From contig CAJNDT010005867.1 of assembly GCA_905221615.1 (NCBI GenBank), positions 419,924 to 483,923 on the forward strand: a stretch of DNA of 64,000 nt. Reading direction: 5' to 3'. The notes under the pieces were generated by a model that did not search any database, had not been told where the DNA came from, and saw nothing but the letters and a program-made list of their open reading frames with translations. This DNA is from Symbiodinium sp. CCMP2592. Taxonomy: Eukaryota; Sar; Dinophyceae; Suessiales; Symbiodiniaceae. This document shows positions 1 to 10,378 of the stretch, one piece after another (position 1 is the stretch's first letter; each line of letters opens with the position of its first letter). The position numbers and the translations under genes are program-made.

Positions 1-274
1 CAGAACAATAGCTGACAGATGCAAGAACACTGGAAGGAAATCACATCACATATTCATTCAAGAGGCACGCCAGCAGTAAGCTGGAGATCTACATACTGTA
101 ACTAGTTTTGTACAGCATAGTCTGATATAACATAGCGGAGTATAATATAACATAACATGACATAATACAACATACTGTAAACCATATAATATAGCATAGT
201 ATCATGTAATATAATACAGTATAGTATAAGAAAATATCCATGTATATGTACACATAGATTTGTATATCTATACC

Positions 275-300
275 TGTATATATATACATACATTCATACA

Positions 301-343
<43 letters not shown>

Positions 344-344
344 G
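275..344. repeat. AT dinucleotide microsatellite
   Basis: Nearly pure TA repeat with a few C interruptions, embedded in a wider AT-rich stretch (about 105-345). Open frames across it encode only Tyr/Ile repeats and are not genes. Confidence 0.95.
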
Positions 345-483
345 TCCCGAGGTAATACTAGGTGCCAGGTACTTACTATTCGGACAGCGTAGGCCGTAGC
401 CGCAGCCCGTAGGAGTAAGGCAAAGGAGGAGAGAGAGTGAGACAGGGAAACAGGGGCTGGTGGCCTGGCTGTGGGGCTGGGGC

Positions 484-840
484 TGGTGGCTCGTATTTCT
501 TTCGTGTTTGCTTGGTGACACGGTGACACTGTCCAGTCGTATTTCTCTCGCATTTCTCTGGGGCCTCTGGTCTGTCTATCTCTCGTGTTTCCGCTCGTAT
601 TCTTGTTCGCTCGTGTTTTTCCTAGGAAAATTCGGGAAAAAAACGAGCCGGAATACAATACGAGCGGTTCCACAGAAATACGAACAAGACTAGGAGAGGT
701 ATACCAGTGTCACCAGGAAATACCAGAGAAAACACGAGAGGTACTTCTCTGTGTCACCAGAGCAATACGAGAAGTGTACCAGTGTCACCGGAGAAATGCG
801 AGAGAAATACGCACACAAGGAGCAAGCCCGAGTAAATTGC
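484..840. repeat. Imperfect foldback built from CTCGTATTT-like units
   Basis: The left half carries repeated CTCGTATTTCT, CTCGTGTTT and GGTGACAC units. The right half carries their complements (GAAATACGAG, AAACACGAG, GTGTCACC). The centre near 612-647 pairs CTCGTGTTTTTCC with GGGAAAAAAACGAG. The 20-base stretch CGTATTTCTCTCGCATTTCT near 537-556 has its complement near 793-815. Related single units continue to about 1460. It may be a foldback or MITE-like repeat, or the remains of an inverted duplication. I see no gene in it. Confidence 0.6.
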
Positions 841-2148
841 AAGCAAAAAAAGCGAAATCCCATGGCTGCACTGAGCCACAGCCCCAAGCCCCAGCCCGAA
901 CCCCAGCTCCCCAGCCCCACAGCCAGGCCACTGCCCATTTATGCGCAGGTTCCCCTGCCCGTTCACATCCTTACGGGTTTACACCCGAAGACCTAGTACT
1001 AAGCTGTTCATGTCCTGATTGCGCCCTTGTCATGGCCCTCGCAGAGCGCAACCCTGAACAACCCATGTCTTACACGTGACACAGTGCGTTTCTGCACTTC
1101 CCTCGTAGCATTCTCACAGGTCTTTCTGTCGTGATACTACTGTGCTTCGTTCTCGCATGTGTCTTGGCATGCCTCTCACATGGTCTCGTAACTACGAAAA
1201 CAAGTAAGAACAACAATAACAATGCGAACAATTGTGAAAACATGTACGTTGTTTTGCTTTGTTGTTCGCTTGTATTTTGCCTCGTATGTTTATCGTAGAT
1301 GTTATTGTGCTTTATCGAATTTGTTCTGGTATTTGTCTTGTGCTTGTCTTGTACCCGTTTTCCGTTTTGATGTCGAACACTCCACCCGTATGTTTCTCAT
1401 ATTGTTTCGTATTTTCTCGTGTTTGAAGTGTATTTGGTATTGCATCTGTTCTCGTACTTAACTCGCATTTATCTCCTGATAATTTGTTTTTGAGTAAATC
1501 CCAGTAATTCCGGGCCGACGCCCGTCACGACGCCAAACCACAAGTGGACTGCTTTTGGAATTGCTCCTTGCAGGCTTGAGAGTCGAGATGAAGCGATAGC
1601 ATGGGGATAGCATGCCTCTAGCATGCATGGCCTGCATGGCGCGCAACCACTGCCGGAATGGCGAATGCCTCGGAGGTCCGGGGCCGGGGCTGTTTCCTAA
1701 GCTTTATCCACGAATCCACGTGCCTGCAGGACGCAGGCGCGCGACCTGAAGGTTGGGGTCTCAGGTCTTTCCAGCGCTATCTTCCTTTAGCAAGCGTAGT
1801 AATGTGCAGCTTTGCAGAAACTGAGGCTGGTGTACGGTGATGTGCGCTCTGTCTCTGTGTGTGTGTCATCCCTGTACCCAGGTGACCCTTGGTTTTTGCA
1901 AACAGTCAAGTTGAGCAGGTATGCACATTCGCAGCAACCTGTTTCACGATCGGACATCCAGTGACACAAACATCTGGCAGCAAGGGGGATCATCCAGCAG
2001 CTCGTAACTATACAAAATCCAACCATGAGTGCGCCCATCCTAAAAAAAGAGTGTCAACAACGTCTTTCCGTGACGGCACCGTGGTTGTCTAGATTCGAGG
2101 CAGTCCTCGTAACTGGGGATGCGTTCTTGCACCTCCCCGACTGGGAGC
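841..2148. other. Intergenic stretch without a recognisable gene
   Basis: Contains only short open frames with no recognisable domain, scattered CTCGTATTT-like words (1140-1460), and a GC-richer patch at 1500-1760 with CTAGCATGC repeats near 1613-1635. No RNA gene or element end was seen. Confidence 0.6.
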
Positions 2149-2197
2149 TTCTCTCTCTCTCTCTCTCCCTCTCGCTCTCTCCCTCTCGCTCTCTCTC
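2149..2197. repeat. CT-rich tract abutting the LTR of element A
   Basis: A CTCTCT/CCCTCTCG pyrimidine tract ends directly at the TGTTAAATG start of the element A LTR. Element C, an LTR of the same family, also abuts such a tract (55590-55640 on the opposite strand), suggesting a target-site preference. Confidence 0.85.
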
Positions 2198-2210
2198 TGT
2201 TAAATGACAC

Positions 2211-2230
2211 GAGCCCAATGATGCACCTAG
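2211..2230. repeat. Target-site duplication of the LINE fragment, left copy
   Basis: GAGCCCAATGATGCACCTAG lies left of the LINE fragment. The right copy at about 3366-3385 reads GGCCCAATCCGATGCACCTAG, differing by a two-base indel and the first bases. Duplications of about 20 bp are typical of target-primed LINE insertion. Confidence 0.75.
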
Positions 2231-3365
2231 TTTTTTCCATTCGCAGCGGTAGAGCTCGGTTCGAGCGCTCGCCTATGCATCTAAATTCTGGTGAGACTTC
2301 AATCGCACGGCGTGCGAAAGCCGAAATCCATCGGCTGAAAGCCTGCTGCCAGGAGCCAATCCTTAGCAGGGCCTAAGGCACTGAGAACTCCAGGGCAGAC
2401 GAAACGGCAGGGCTGACTCGCGGCAGCAGTGAGACAATGTGCGACGGTCCTGCAAGTGGCCTCCAACCAGGTGGTGTACGCAACAGCTTCACGGAGACGA
2501 AGACTGGTAGGGATGTCGTGCCTGAGGACGTAGGGGGGCGGCGGCTCAACACGGAAGGTGCGGGGCGTGCCACTAATGGCGAAGGCCATACGTCCAGGGC
2601 AAGTCCAAACAGGGGCATCATCTTGCGGGAAAGCACGCGCGGGGCGGCAAGGCTGATATGTCTCCGCCAGAAGATCGACGTCCAGGAGGAGCAACATGTT
2701 ATCAGCCGTAGAGGATCTGTCCGCACAACTGGGATCCTCCGACTTCCAGGCAGAAACCGTAGCGCGAAGCGCGTCAAGTGGTTCCACATAGGAGGAGATG
2801 GCAGCCCAAGCCTCATCCTCACTGACCGGAGAGATGGCATTCAAATCAGCGAGGAGCCTGGCCACAACATCAAGTCGAATGCTCGGCTCAAACTCAAGCT
2901 GATAACAACCAGGCACTGCAGCTGGATATGCCAAGGGGTGTGGAGCGTCGCTCCGGCCAGTGCAATCGGGAACAAAGCGGCCCCAATTAAGAACGCATTG
3001 GGGGCTGGACACCAAATGCCGACGAAGTCTGCCAAGGCTGGAGTAGCTTCGACCACAGGCGCAGCAGGTAGTGCCTGTCGCACAAAGATGTGCGTGTGAG
3101 CGGTAACCGTGCTTACGAGCACTGTGACCAGCCCATGCGAGACGGCTGTGAAAAGCTCGTCGGCATACTAGGCAGACCTCTGCATAATGTGGTCGGGGGA
3201 GGCGCGACAGAAGTCTCAGTAGCCGGGCTGCAAACGAGGAGAAGGGCACGGTGAAGGCCGGAGAGGGCAGCTAGGACAGTGTGCCTATGCACATCAAGAG
3301 CCTGGGCCCGCTTCACAGCGCCTTTATACTTGCCCGGTGTCTGAGAGATAAAAATGCGCCAACTG
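2231..3365 (-). mobile_element. 5'-truncated LINE inserted in the LTR of element A
   Basis: A minus-strand LINE 3' fragment. Its 3' end is at 2231, where the plus strand reads TTTTTT, i.e. a short A-tail on the element strand. The approximately 20-bp flanking duplication and 5' truncation are typical of non-LTR retrotransposition. It carries only the finger-containing C-terminal part of the ORF. It entered after element A was in place, because the LTR lies on both sides. Confidence 0.75.
2296..3320 (-). pseudogene. C-terminal part of LINE RT ORF with C2H2 fingers
   Basis: The main frame ending near 2299 encodes about 316 residues. Two C2H2-type fingers lie near residues 26-70 (CLVCRRAF...H and CCACGRSY...RRH), followed by a domain of about 240 residues that I do not recognise. 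The upstream 20-25 codons continue in another frame (beginning near 3316, 'KRAQALDVHRHTVL'), so there is at least one frameshift around 3240. The endonuclease and RT domains are absent because of 5' truncation. The large LINE at 39.6-46.9 kb has analogous fingers behind its RT but is clearly a different family, as its C-terminal domain does not match. A non-functional relic is most likely. Confidence 0.65.
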
Positions 3366-3544
3366 GCCCAATCCGATGCACCTAGTGGTCATGATGCATT
3401 TCAGAATGCCACGATGCCGAATTGCATTAGCTCAAGTCTGAAGAGATTGGCTTGACGTCACAAAGGAATGTCTGCTTGAGTGACTAGGGGGAAAGTGATT
3501 GATCTTGGTGCTCGGTATCCCTAGATTGTACTGTTGAATTTGCA

Positions 3545-3556
3545 TGGTAGCGGAGC
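3545..3556 (+). promoter_or_regulatory. Primer-binding site of element A
   Basis: TGGTAGCGGAGC directly follows the LTR end. Its complement GCTCCGCTACCA would be a tRNA 3' end with CCA. The same word follows the LTRs of Copia-1 (10379) and C (55382-55393 minus), and in slightly different form B (27457). This fixes LTR ends and orientation. Confidence 0.9.
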
Positions 3557-3647
3557 TTCGGCTCTGGAATCAGGGACTGAGAGAGAATGGAGTTCGGAAC
3601 CAGCGAGATTGAAGGAGAAATCAAACTGTTCCCGCCACCAGTGTATC

Positions 3648-4252
3648 ATGGAGAGCTGGAGAAATGCCAAACTGCTAATGGACGATGTTGAAGGAGCCAA
3701 CCGAACAATCACTCATGATTTGTGTGAAGCTTTAAATGTTCACGCAGGACTTCTGCAGAATGATCAGCTTTCACTGTCCTGTAGGCAACTGGCGTATATG
3801 TGGGCACAAATCACTGATGGCGCCGCTCGTGAGATTGCTCGCTATTAGGACACGGAGAATGGATTCGAAACCTGGAGCAGATTGCGCAATCAGTTTTCAC
3901 TGCCAGAGCGCGCGGGATCCACGAATCTCTTAAATGAGATCATTGGCTTCCGCTGCTTGCGCAAGGACCACTTGGAGAGTGATCGGAGTGAGTTTATCAT
4001 ATTGAAGAACCAGCATGAGAAGACGACTGGAAGACCGTTGGACAATGACCTCTTAGTGACGTTGCTAATGCAGAAGACAGTTGGTCCGTTGCAGGAGCAT
4101 TTGAGGTTGAATGTCAGGAACATCAACACGTTCACTGAGGGCCTGGAGATCATCTACAGCTACATCAAGAGTAGACACCTGACTGTGCCGAGTGGTAGGA
4201 TTGACAACCACCACCAAGTGCAAGACGACATGGACATAAGAGCACTGAAATA
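3648..4252 (+). pseudogene. gag of element A (C-type), broken
   Basis: Encodes a copia-type Gag capsid region in at least two frames: the 104-residue piece ending at 3848 (Ala-Tyr-TAG) and the continuation at 3882-4252. It aligns with the Gag of element C: 'RQLAYMWAQITDGAAREIA' against 'KQLAYMLAQITDGAARASV', then 'NQFSLPERA...LLNEIIGFR' and 'SEFIILKNQHEKTT'. The TAG at 3846 and the frame change show decay. It is followed (4255-4390) by a degraded Lys-Gly repeat. No intact zinc knuckle is seen after the repeat, unlike element C. Confidence 0.7.
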
Positions 4253-4481
4253 ATGAAGGGCAAAGGATACGAAGGAGGTAAAGGAATGTACCAAAGGAAA
4301 GGAAAAGGATCGAAGGAAAATGCCAAGGAAAGAGCAAAGGATACAAAGGAAAAGGACAAGCAATGAAAGGTAACGGAAAAGGACAAGTTCTGCTGAGGTT
4401 CAGCCACAGAGCTCGAATGGTGCCGCGAGCTCAGGTTCGAATGTCCGTCAGGCCGTCGCCAAGAATGAACCACCACAGAAT

Positions 4482-4800
4482 GTGTCAGCTGTGACTGTCG
4501 AATCGTCGGATCAGAGTGCGCCCAGAGTGTCGAAGACTGTTCGGGGAGCAAAGCCCGGACTGATGACGAACCTGTTCGTTGGAGCGTGCTTGCCGATTGG
4601 CGCACTGAGTTCCGGAGTGCCACCAATGCCGACTCAGAGTGTGCCAAACTTGAAGCAAACGCCCAAGAATGATGCGATTGGTTTTGACGACAGCTTGCTT
4701 GAGTTTCACATGCAAGCTGGACTGGTCGACAAAACTTGGATGCTGTTCGACAGTGGAGCTTGTGCGAGTTGTTGTCCGGAACGGATTGCACCGGATTATC
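4482..4800 (+). pseudogene. Start of C-type aspartic protease in element A
   Basis: The frame contains 'RGAKPGLMTNLFVGACLP' (C: 'RGARPGLMTNLFLGACML') and then FDSGACASCCPERIAPDYP near 4745-4799, carrying the retropepsin Asp-Ser-Gly. The matching C sequence reads CANCCPEWLAPDYP. Similarity to C stops at about 4800 and similarity to B begins at about 4805. The protease domain is therefore truncated after its active site. Confidence 0.7.
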
Positions 4801-4939
4801 CGACGCTGAAGATTACAAGGAAGATGACATGTATAAGTGGTATGCAGATACCCAAGTTGACTCAAACCTGAGAGAGCAAAGCCAGGTGAAGAGATCGTGA
4901 AGGGGAGTGAAGACAAACAAGATTAGATGGTGAAGCCGT

Positions 4940-6133
4940 TTGAGATTCCAAGTCCTGGTTTTTTGGATTCAGAAGAAGAGACAGTTAGAGCAGTTAATGC
5001 CATGTGGAGCAGGTTGCCATGTGTTACCTCTGGCGTACTATAGTGAAGACTTAGGTACAGTAGAGTTTCCAGCACTAAGGATGGTCATTCAAGATGCTCA
5101 AGGAAACAGGGTCAAGACAACTGAAACAAGTGCGAACATCACGTTCGAATTCCAAGGGACAGATGGAAGAGTATTCAAAGTGAGAGATTCAGCGAAGTTC
5201 GGTGATGTTACGCGACCATTGTTTGCAGTAGGCAAGCTTTGGAAAGTTGGATGGGGACTCGACCCCATAGACGAATGGAATGCATACTTGAAGAAAGGAT
5301 CGACAAGAGTGCCGGTAAGGTTTGTAAGGAACTCAATGGTTACCGAATTGAAGATTTACAGAGCTCAGGTGAAAGAAGCAGTGGAAGAAGTTACAACAGT
5401 GAGAAAACTCACACTGATCAAGCAGATGCCAGATGATCTTGAAAAGATGAAGTATCATGAAGGATGGTTTATCATGTCAGATGGAAAGCCAGTGCGATTT
5501 GATGGGGGTCGCAATGTGACTTATGATCCGTCAGGAGATTCGGTTACGACGTTCAAGTGTCGGACGACATTGCTTACAAGGTACCAAGGAGAAGAAATTG
5601 TGTGGGAAGAGTTGTTGGAATTCCTCGAATGCGCAGAAGAGCGGAAAGGAAGTGAAGAGATACAAACTGAATTGGCCAAGGAAAACCCAGTGACCATCAC
5701 GATTCTCGATAGGAAGTCTGTAGGACTTGAAGAGTATGGAGATTATGAAAGGCCGAAAAGGAAAAGGAAAGAAGAAGAGAAACAGAGAGAAGAAGTTCAG
5801 AAAGATGTGGAAATGGAAGTTGGAGAGGAGAGTCCAGCTAGGACAAAGAAGAAAACATTGGAAGAGATGGAGGAAGAAAACAAGAAAGCGATGGAAGATT
5901 TGTTTCCAAGTGAACCTCCAACGATAGATGAAGGCGAGAGAAAGAAGGCTGAAGACAAACTGCCAAGCTTAAGAAAGAAGGAAGATGAAGCAATGATTGT
6001 TGCAGGAGTTGAACTTACACCTGACAGCACGCTGAAGAAGCTTGGAACCGCATGTGAATACGATCGGAAAGACTGGAAGCAAAGCTCAAATTTTGCAAAC
6101 GTCTCAAGGAGTGTGTTGCACCGAACAAGATGA
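4940..6133 (+). pseudogene. Protease and pre-integrase region of element A
   Basis: A 397-codon open frame, nearly co-linear with B 29450-30540. The protease core 'CHVLPLAYYSEDLGTVEFPA' is present, but the segment that reads DSGAD in B reads Pro-Cys-Gly-Ala-Gly here, so the catalytic Asp is lost. There follow the spacer 'FAVGKLWKVGWGLDP' and Lys/Glu-rich segments, then 'VAGVELTPDSTLKKLGTACE'. The frame is lost near 6060-6130, where the B-like 'GKTGSKAQLW' segment is scrambled. Non-functional. Confidence 0.75.
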
Positions 6134-6850
6134 AAGAACTGGTTGAACTTTCCAAAGGATTGGAAGTGGAATTTTTCAAGGGAACCGAAAGGAAAGAACA
6201 GACCACAGGAACCGACAGAAGAAGAGAGGAAGAAACACGAAACTCACACACGTGCCAAAAGCAGATGGGTGTACGAGTTGCCAAGCTACGAGATCGCGAG
6301 AAGATACCTTTGAAGTATCTGAGAAGACGAATGAAGCATCATTGGTTTCTATGGATTTCAAGATCACTGGAGCGAGAGATGAGGAAAATCCAGCAGACGG
6401 AAAAGATGCATTGACAATCGGTTTGGTGATGGTTGATCAAGCAGCAAAGTTTGTACATGTGATACCGGTTGCAAGCAGAGAAGCAACAGCTTACTTGGTT
6501 GAGGAAGCTTGCCGAGTGTTGATGTTGCTAAATTCCAAAGTGATACTGAGAACAGGCACGAAACCAGCAATGATTTCACTGAGAAGAAATGTTAGCATCA
6601 AGGCAAGGATTGCAAGTGGAAAGATGGGTTCAAACGGTTCGGATTTTATCAAAGACACTAGTGTATGGTGTTGAAACTGAAGCAAAAGTGAAGATTGCTT
6701 CGGAAAGCACGTTATACTCGTGGGGATGCAACACTCCTACCAAACAGGTTTGTTGTGAGAAAAGGAAAGACACCCTTCGAGATACTGTCTGATAGAGAGT
6801 ACAAAGGAAGGAACTTTAGCACCCTGGTGTTCCGAGAGCAGTTCTAAGGA
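6130..6850 (+). pseudogene. Integrase region of element A, broken
   Basis: Pieces in three frames match the B integrase. They include a degraded His-His-Cys-Cys zinc region (6220-6290), the core start SLVSMDFKITGARDEENP near 6340 (containing the first catalytic Asp), LTIGLVMVDQAAKFVHVIPVA, and 'CRVLMLLNSKVILRTGTKPA'. The alignment loses bases near 6600 and 6740-6850. There are several frameshifts and no functional integrase. Confidence 0.7.
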
Positions 6851-6981
6851 GAGAGCAAGGATCAGATGAAGGTGCTGGAAGTGGTTTCTGTCCTAGCCAG
6901 GGGCCGGGACCAGATGAAGCAGGATCTGACCAACCAGGTGAGGATGAACAAGATGGAAACGAAGATCCAGGAGAAGGTCAA

Positions 6982-8180
6982 ATGGGTCAATCAAGTGCAA
7001 GCAGCACAAGCAGCAGAGGTGGAGGCGCGAAGAGAAGTGCTCCCAGTGAGGAGTCAGAAGAGTTGATCCCCGGAGAAGAACCACCTACGATTCCAAAGAG
7101 AAATCTTGAAGGAAGAGCTGAAGTTTCAGAAGCTTCGAGACAAAGGCTTGACGAAGGAACAACTGAAGTTCAAGAAGGACCAGAGAAATCGCAAAAGAGT
7201 GAAGCGTCAAGCAGTGTGAGAAGAAGAATGGCGTCAAGAAGTGTCAAAGAGATTGAGTCATTCCTACGGAAAGAAGAGCCTCATCACCGCGACGAAGATG
7301 TTGAACTGGAACAGTTCGAAGGTGTAGAAGCAGAGTTTGAAGATGAAGAAGTTTACTACGCATCAGATGGTGAAGAAGAAACCCCTGAAGGAATGCCGAC
7401 ATGGCCGAATGATGTTGAAAGCGGACCACCAAAGTTGACAGAAGAGGAACTTTGCAAAAGTTGATGGAATCACGAGATTGAAAGGTTGACAGACATGACA
7501 GTGTTGAAGCAGTTACCAAAGGATGCAGACATGACAAAGCATAAGTTCTTGTCAACAAAAGTTGTGTATGACTGGAGACACAGAGAAAGTAAATGGAGAA
7601 GAAGAGGAAGACTCGTAGCTCGTGAACGCCGTTGGTTAGGAGATACGGATATCGCAAGTTTGTTTTCGCCAACAGGTGTAGCAAGCACAGTGAAGCTACT
7701 TTCAGCATTGTTTACGTCATCAGAAGGATGCTCACTGGGAAGCATTGATGTTGGAGATGCTTACTTGATGGTTGAGCAAGAAGAACCAACAGTGGTAGAA
7801 GTTGACGGTGAGTATTACGAGTTGGGAGACACACTCCCAGGACAACGAATCGGATCGAGTACTTGGAAGAGTACGGTCTGAAGTCAGACGAAGGATTGCC
7901 AGCGCTATTCGCAAGGGTGCCAAACAAGAGTGGCAAAGGAGTGGTAGTATTAACTCATGTAGATGACATGGAGTTGTATGCATCAAAGGAAGAGTTCAGG
8001 AACATAAACTGGTTGATTTCCTAAGAAGCAAAAGATTGAAGATCAAAGTTGAAGAACCATTGGATGCAAAAGCAGGCTCAACGAGTTTTTTGACAAGAAG
8101 TTTCAGGTCGACCAATGAAGGAAACGTTGAGATCACCATGAACACGAAGTATGTTGAAGGATTATCGGAGGTGTTGAAAC
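6982..8180 (+). pseudogene. Integrase-RT linker and reverse transcriptase of element A
   Basis: An acidic linker (6982-7464, Ser/Glu-rich, similar to B 31780-32240) precedes a copia RT in the frame at 7486-7881. That frame contains VVYDWRHRESKWRRRGRLVARE, 'FSPTGVASTVKLLSALF' and the motif A region SIDVGDAYLMV. An internal deletion near 7855 removes sequence present in B. The catalytic HVDDMELYA segment follows in another frame near 7958-7990. Frameshifts at about 7460, 7855 and 8005 inactivate it. Confidence 0.75.
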
Positions 8181-9308
8181 TTGGAGACGCTTATCCGAAG
8201 AAGTTACCATGTCCATCGGGCAACGGAAGATCGTTTCAAGCAAAGACAAGGAGGAATGGATCCGCTAAGAGCGGAAGATCATCACAGGTTCAGGAATGGA
8301 GTTGGGATACTGTTGTACTCAGCTCCGGAACGACCGGACATAATGTACGTTCTCAAGAAACTTTCGACGAAACTCGCATCGCCAGTTCAAGCAGATCAGG
8401 AAATTTTGCGTTACACGGGAAGGTATTTGAAAGGGAGTCCTGACCTAGCCCTAGTCCACACGGAGAGCTATCCTGGAAGAAGCTTTGTTGAGATTCGGAA
8501 CAGAAGTGCAGGAAGAAGTGAAAGGAATGTTTACAAAGAGCAAAGCTTGATAGAAGTGATTACGGATTCGGATTGGGCAGCAGACAGAGAAACAAGGCAA
8601 AGCGCGTCATGTGGAGCAGGCATGCTGAATGGAAATTTGATTCATCTTCAGAGCAAGCGACAACAGAGCAGTGCATTAAGTTCTTGTGAAGCAGAGACAA
8701 TAGCAGCAACATCGATATTGTCAGAAGCAGTGTTCTTGAAAGGATTGCCGGAAAGAATTCTGGGTATAGAGACCAAGCTGGTATTATATTCAGATTCAAG
8801 CAGTTCGAGGCAGCTGATCGCAAGGAAAGGACTCGGGAAAGCCCGACACTAGGACGTTGATTTGCTGCGGATTCACAAGATCAAAAGTTTGGTGATCAAG
8901 GCGATCAAAGGAAAAGACAACCCAGCAGACCTCGGCACAAAGTCACTTAGCAGTGATAAGGTCAGGAAGTATATGGTGACTATAGGGTGCATAGGTGACT
9001 ATCTGGATCAAGAAGTCCAGGCAGAAGTTGAGGTAAGAAAAGTCAGCCCAACGAAGAGTTTCGATGAAAGAACTGTTACAAGGACTATACCAGCAGTAAC
9101 GACAGCAGTGCTTATAAGTTTATCTGAAGCAAGCCAAGAATTGGTGACGAAAGAAGAAGATGGACAAGAAGAAGGAAGAGGACTGATGAGTAGTGCAAGC
9201 ATGTGGTTGTTGTGCATGTTAATCACGTTGTGCATATCCGCAGCTGTTTTCAGATCAAGCTTCTTACGGGAAGCTGTAGAAGGAGGAAGAAAGAAAAAGA
9301 CAAGATAA
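8181..9308 (+). pseudogene. RNase H and pol C-terminus of element A
   Basis: The frame 8181-8852 has the end of the RT ('ILLYSAPERPDIMYVLKKLS') and RNase H motifs DSDWAADRETRQS, SSCEAETIAATS and LYSDSSSSRQL. A TAG follows at 8850 (B reads GARHL...). The next frame, 8862-9308, contains 'GKDNPADLGTKSL' and ends in a hydrophobic helix (SMWLLCMLITLCISAAVF) with a basic tail. B has a similar membrane segment at the same place (33.8-34.16 kb), so it belongs to this family's pol C-terminus. Confidence 0.75.
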
Positions 9309-9329
9309 GAGAAAAGAAGGCCAGAAAGG

Positions 9330-10233
9330 ATGGCCGACACAGAAGCGATTAAAGTGATTAATGAAGACAAAGCAAGAAGTATCGAAGCGGTGAATTTCCT
9401 GCAGAATCAGCTGAACAAAGAACAAAGGGGCCGCATGGATGCGGATATTTTGGGGAAAGAAGTCAAGAGACTCAACGCTAAGCGAGAGGATAAACCAACA
9501 CCGCCGCCAAGCCCAAAGGACGAAGTAGCGTCAGATCCAGCAAGCCCAAACAACAGCGGAAGTGAGGATGACGATGACGATGAAGGAGAAGAGAAAGAGA
9601 AGCCTCAGCTTCGAAGGCAAAAGAGGAAGAAGAAATTGGTGAAGATTTCAAGAAGACAGCTGAGGAGTTGGCCGAAGGCAGAGGCCAAGGGAGTATTATG
9701 AAACAACTGGCAGATGAGCTTGAAGAGCGGAAATCAAGCCTCCCCCAGAAGGAGCAAGTTGGTTGCAAAGGCCGAGGAGATTGCGCGTCAGAAGAAAATC
9801 AAGAAGAGGCAGCAGCAGAAAAGCAAGAAAAAGCAGCAGAAGAGGAACAAGAAAAGCAGCAGAAGAAGCTGATGAGGATATGGCAGAAAAGAGGTGAGTA
9901 AAAGAAGAGCTTGACCCGGCGACAGAGCCTATCTGGAAGGTCGTTACGTGCGACATTGATTCAGAAATGCCTTCAAACGAAGGAGCTGGAAAGAGGTTTT
10001 ATCCTAATGCGAGAACAGATGCTACGAGCAATCAGGTGTTTGATAGGTTTCTGATTATGAGGAGAATGAAAGAGTGCCTAATCCTGCATGGGGCGATGAA
10101 CCGAAGAAAGCGCCAAAGGGCCAAAGCAGCGGAGACCCCGAAAGGATTATGGCCGATGTCAAGTCAGGTGGTGAAAAAGAACAAGAGAAGCAGAAAGATG
10201 AGTGCAAGGAGAAAGAAGCAAGAGCTGCAGCAG
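9330..10233 (+). pseudogene. 3' ORF of element A: coiled-coil protein, N-terminal part
   Basis: Lys/Glu-rich coding sequence in several frames (9330-9701, 9668-9901, 10074-10233), corresponding in position and composition to the 3' ORF of B (34.1-36.0 kb). The last piece reads 'WGDEPKKAPKGQSSGDPERI...KEKEARAAA' and is cut by Copia-1. Reading across one copy of the AGCAG target site continues in frame with 21612-21797. Already decayed before or since that insertion. Confidence 0.65.
10229..10233. repeat. Target-site duplication of Copia-1 (AGCAG), left copy
   Basis: AGCAG directly precedes the 5' LTR; the second copy is 21607-21611, directly after the 3' LTR. Five base pairs is the usual duplication length for copia-type integrases. 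Confidence 0.92.
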
Positions 10234-10378
10234 TGTTGAATTCTGTACATAGGAACGCCCCACACCTTTGGTGAGCCCAGGCTACGGTATAGTATTGTAT
10301 AGCTGCATACTATGTGACCGACGCAGCGCCTTTGGTTCAAGAGTAAAAGCGTGACCGGCAGGGTTTTACAGTTTAACT
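10234..10378 (+). repeat. 5' LTR of Copia-1
   Basis: Starts TGTTGAATTC and ends ACAGTTTAACT, so the terminus is TG...CT rather than TG...CA. The end is fixed both by the target duplication at the 3' copy and by the primer site at 10379. At 145 bp it is very short for an LTR. Confidence 0.92.

Larger units (their letters stand above)
2198..3544 (+). repeat. 5' LTR of element A, split by a LINE insertion
   Basis: The LTR starts TGTTAAATGACACGAGCCCA at 2198 and ends TTGAATTTGCA at 3544, immediately before the primer-binding site. Its two parts (2198-2230 and about 3366-3544) are separated by the LINE fragment. Without the insert it is about 210 bp and aligns with the element C LTR (55394-55589, minus strand), which starts TGTTGAATGACACGAGCCCA and ends TTTTGCA. 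Shared internal words include GATGCATTT, GTGCCGAAT and GGAAAGTGATTGATCT. The TG...CA termini are canonical. No matching 3' LTR was found downstream. Confidence 0.8.
2198..4800 (+). mobile_element. Front part of element A (element C family): LTR, gag, start of protease
   Basis: From the LTR to about 4800 the sequence matches element C (51.9-55.6 kb minus) in the LTR, primer site, leader (GGAGCTTCGGCTCTGGAA), gag and the start of the protease. From about 4805 the sequence instead matches element B, and no C-type sequence follows. It is therefore the 5' piece of a chimeric element or of a truncated one. Confidence 0.75.
4801..10233 (+). mobile_element. Pol part of element A (element B family), left of Copia-1
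   Basis: Aligns with element B from a pre-protease spacer ('DYKEDDMYKWYADTQVD' against B 'DYERDELHKWYEDLYVD') through protease, integrase, RT, RNase H and the coiled-coil ORF. It is interrupted at 10229-10233 by Copia-1 and resumes at 21612. It has many frameshifts and stops, so it is old relative to B. No B-type 5' LTR or gag lies in front of it, and no 3' LTR was found behind it. Confidence 0.8.

Noticed and set aside
2040-2240. Arg/Glu repeat ORFs across the CT tract (similar ones near 50835 and 55577)
   Set aside because: Simple-repeat translations.
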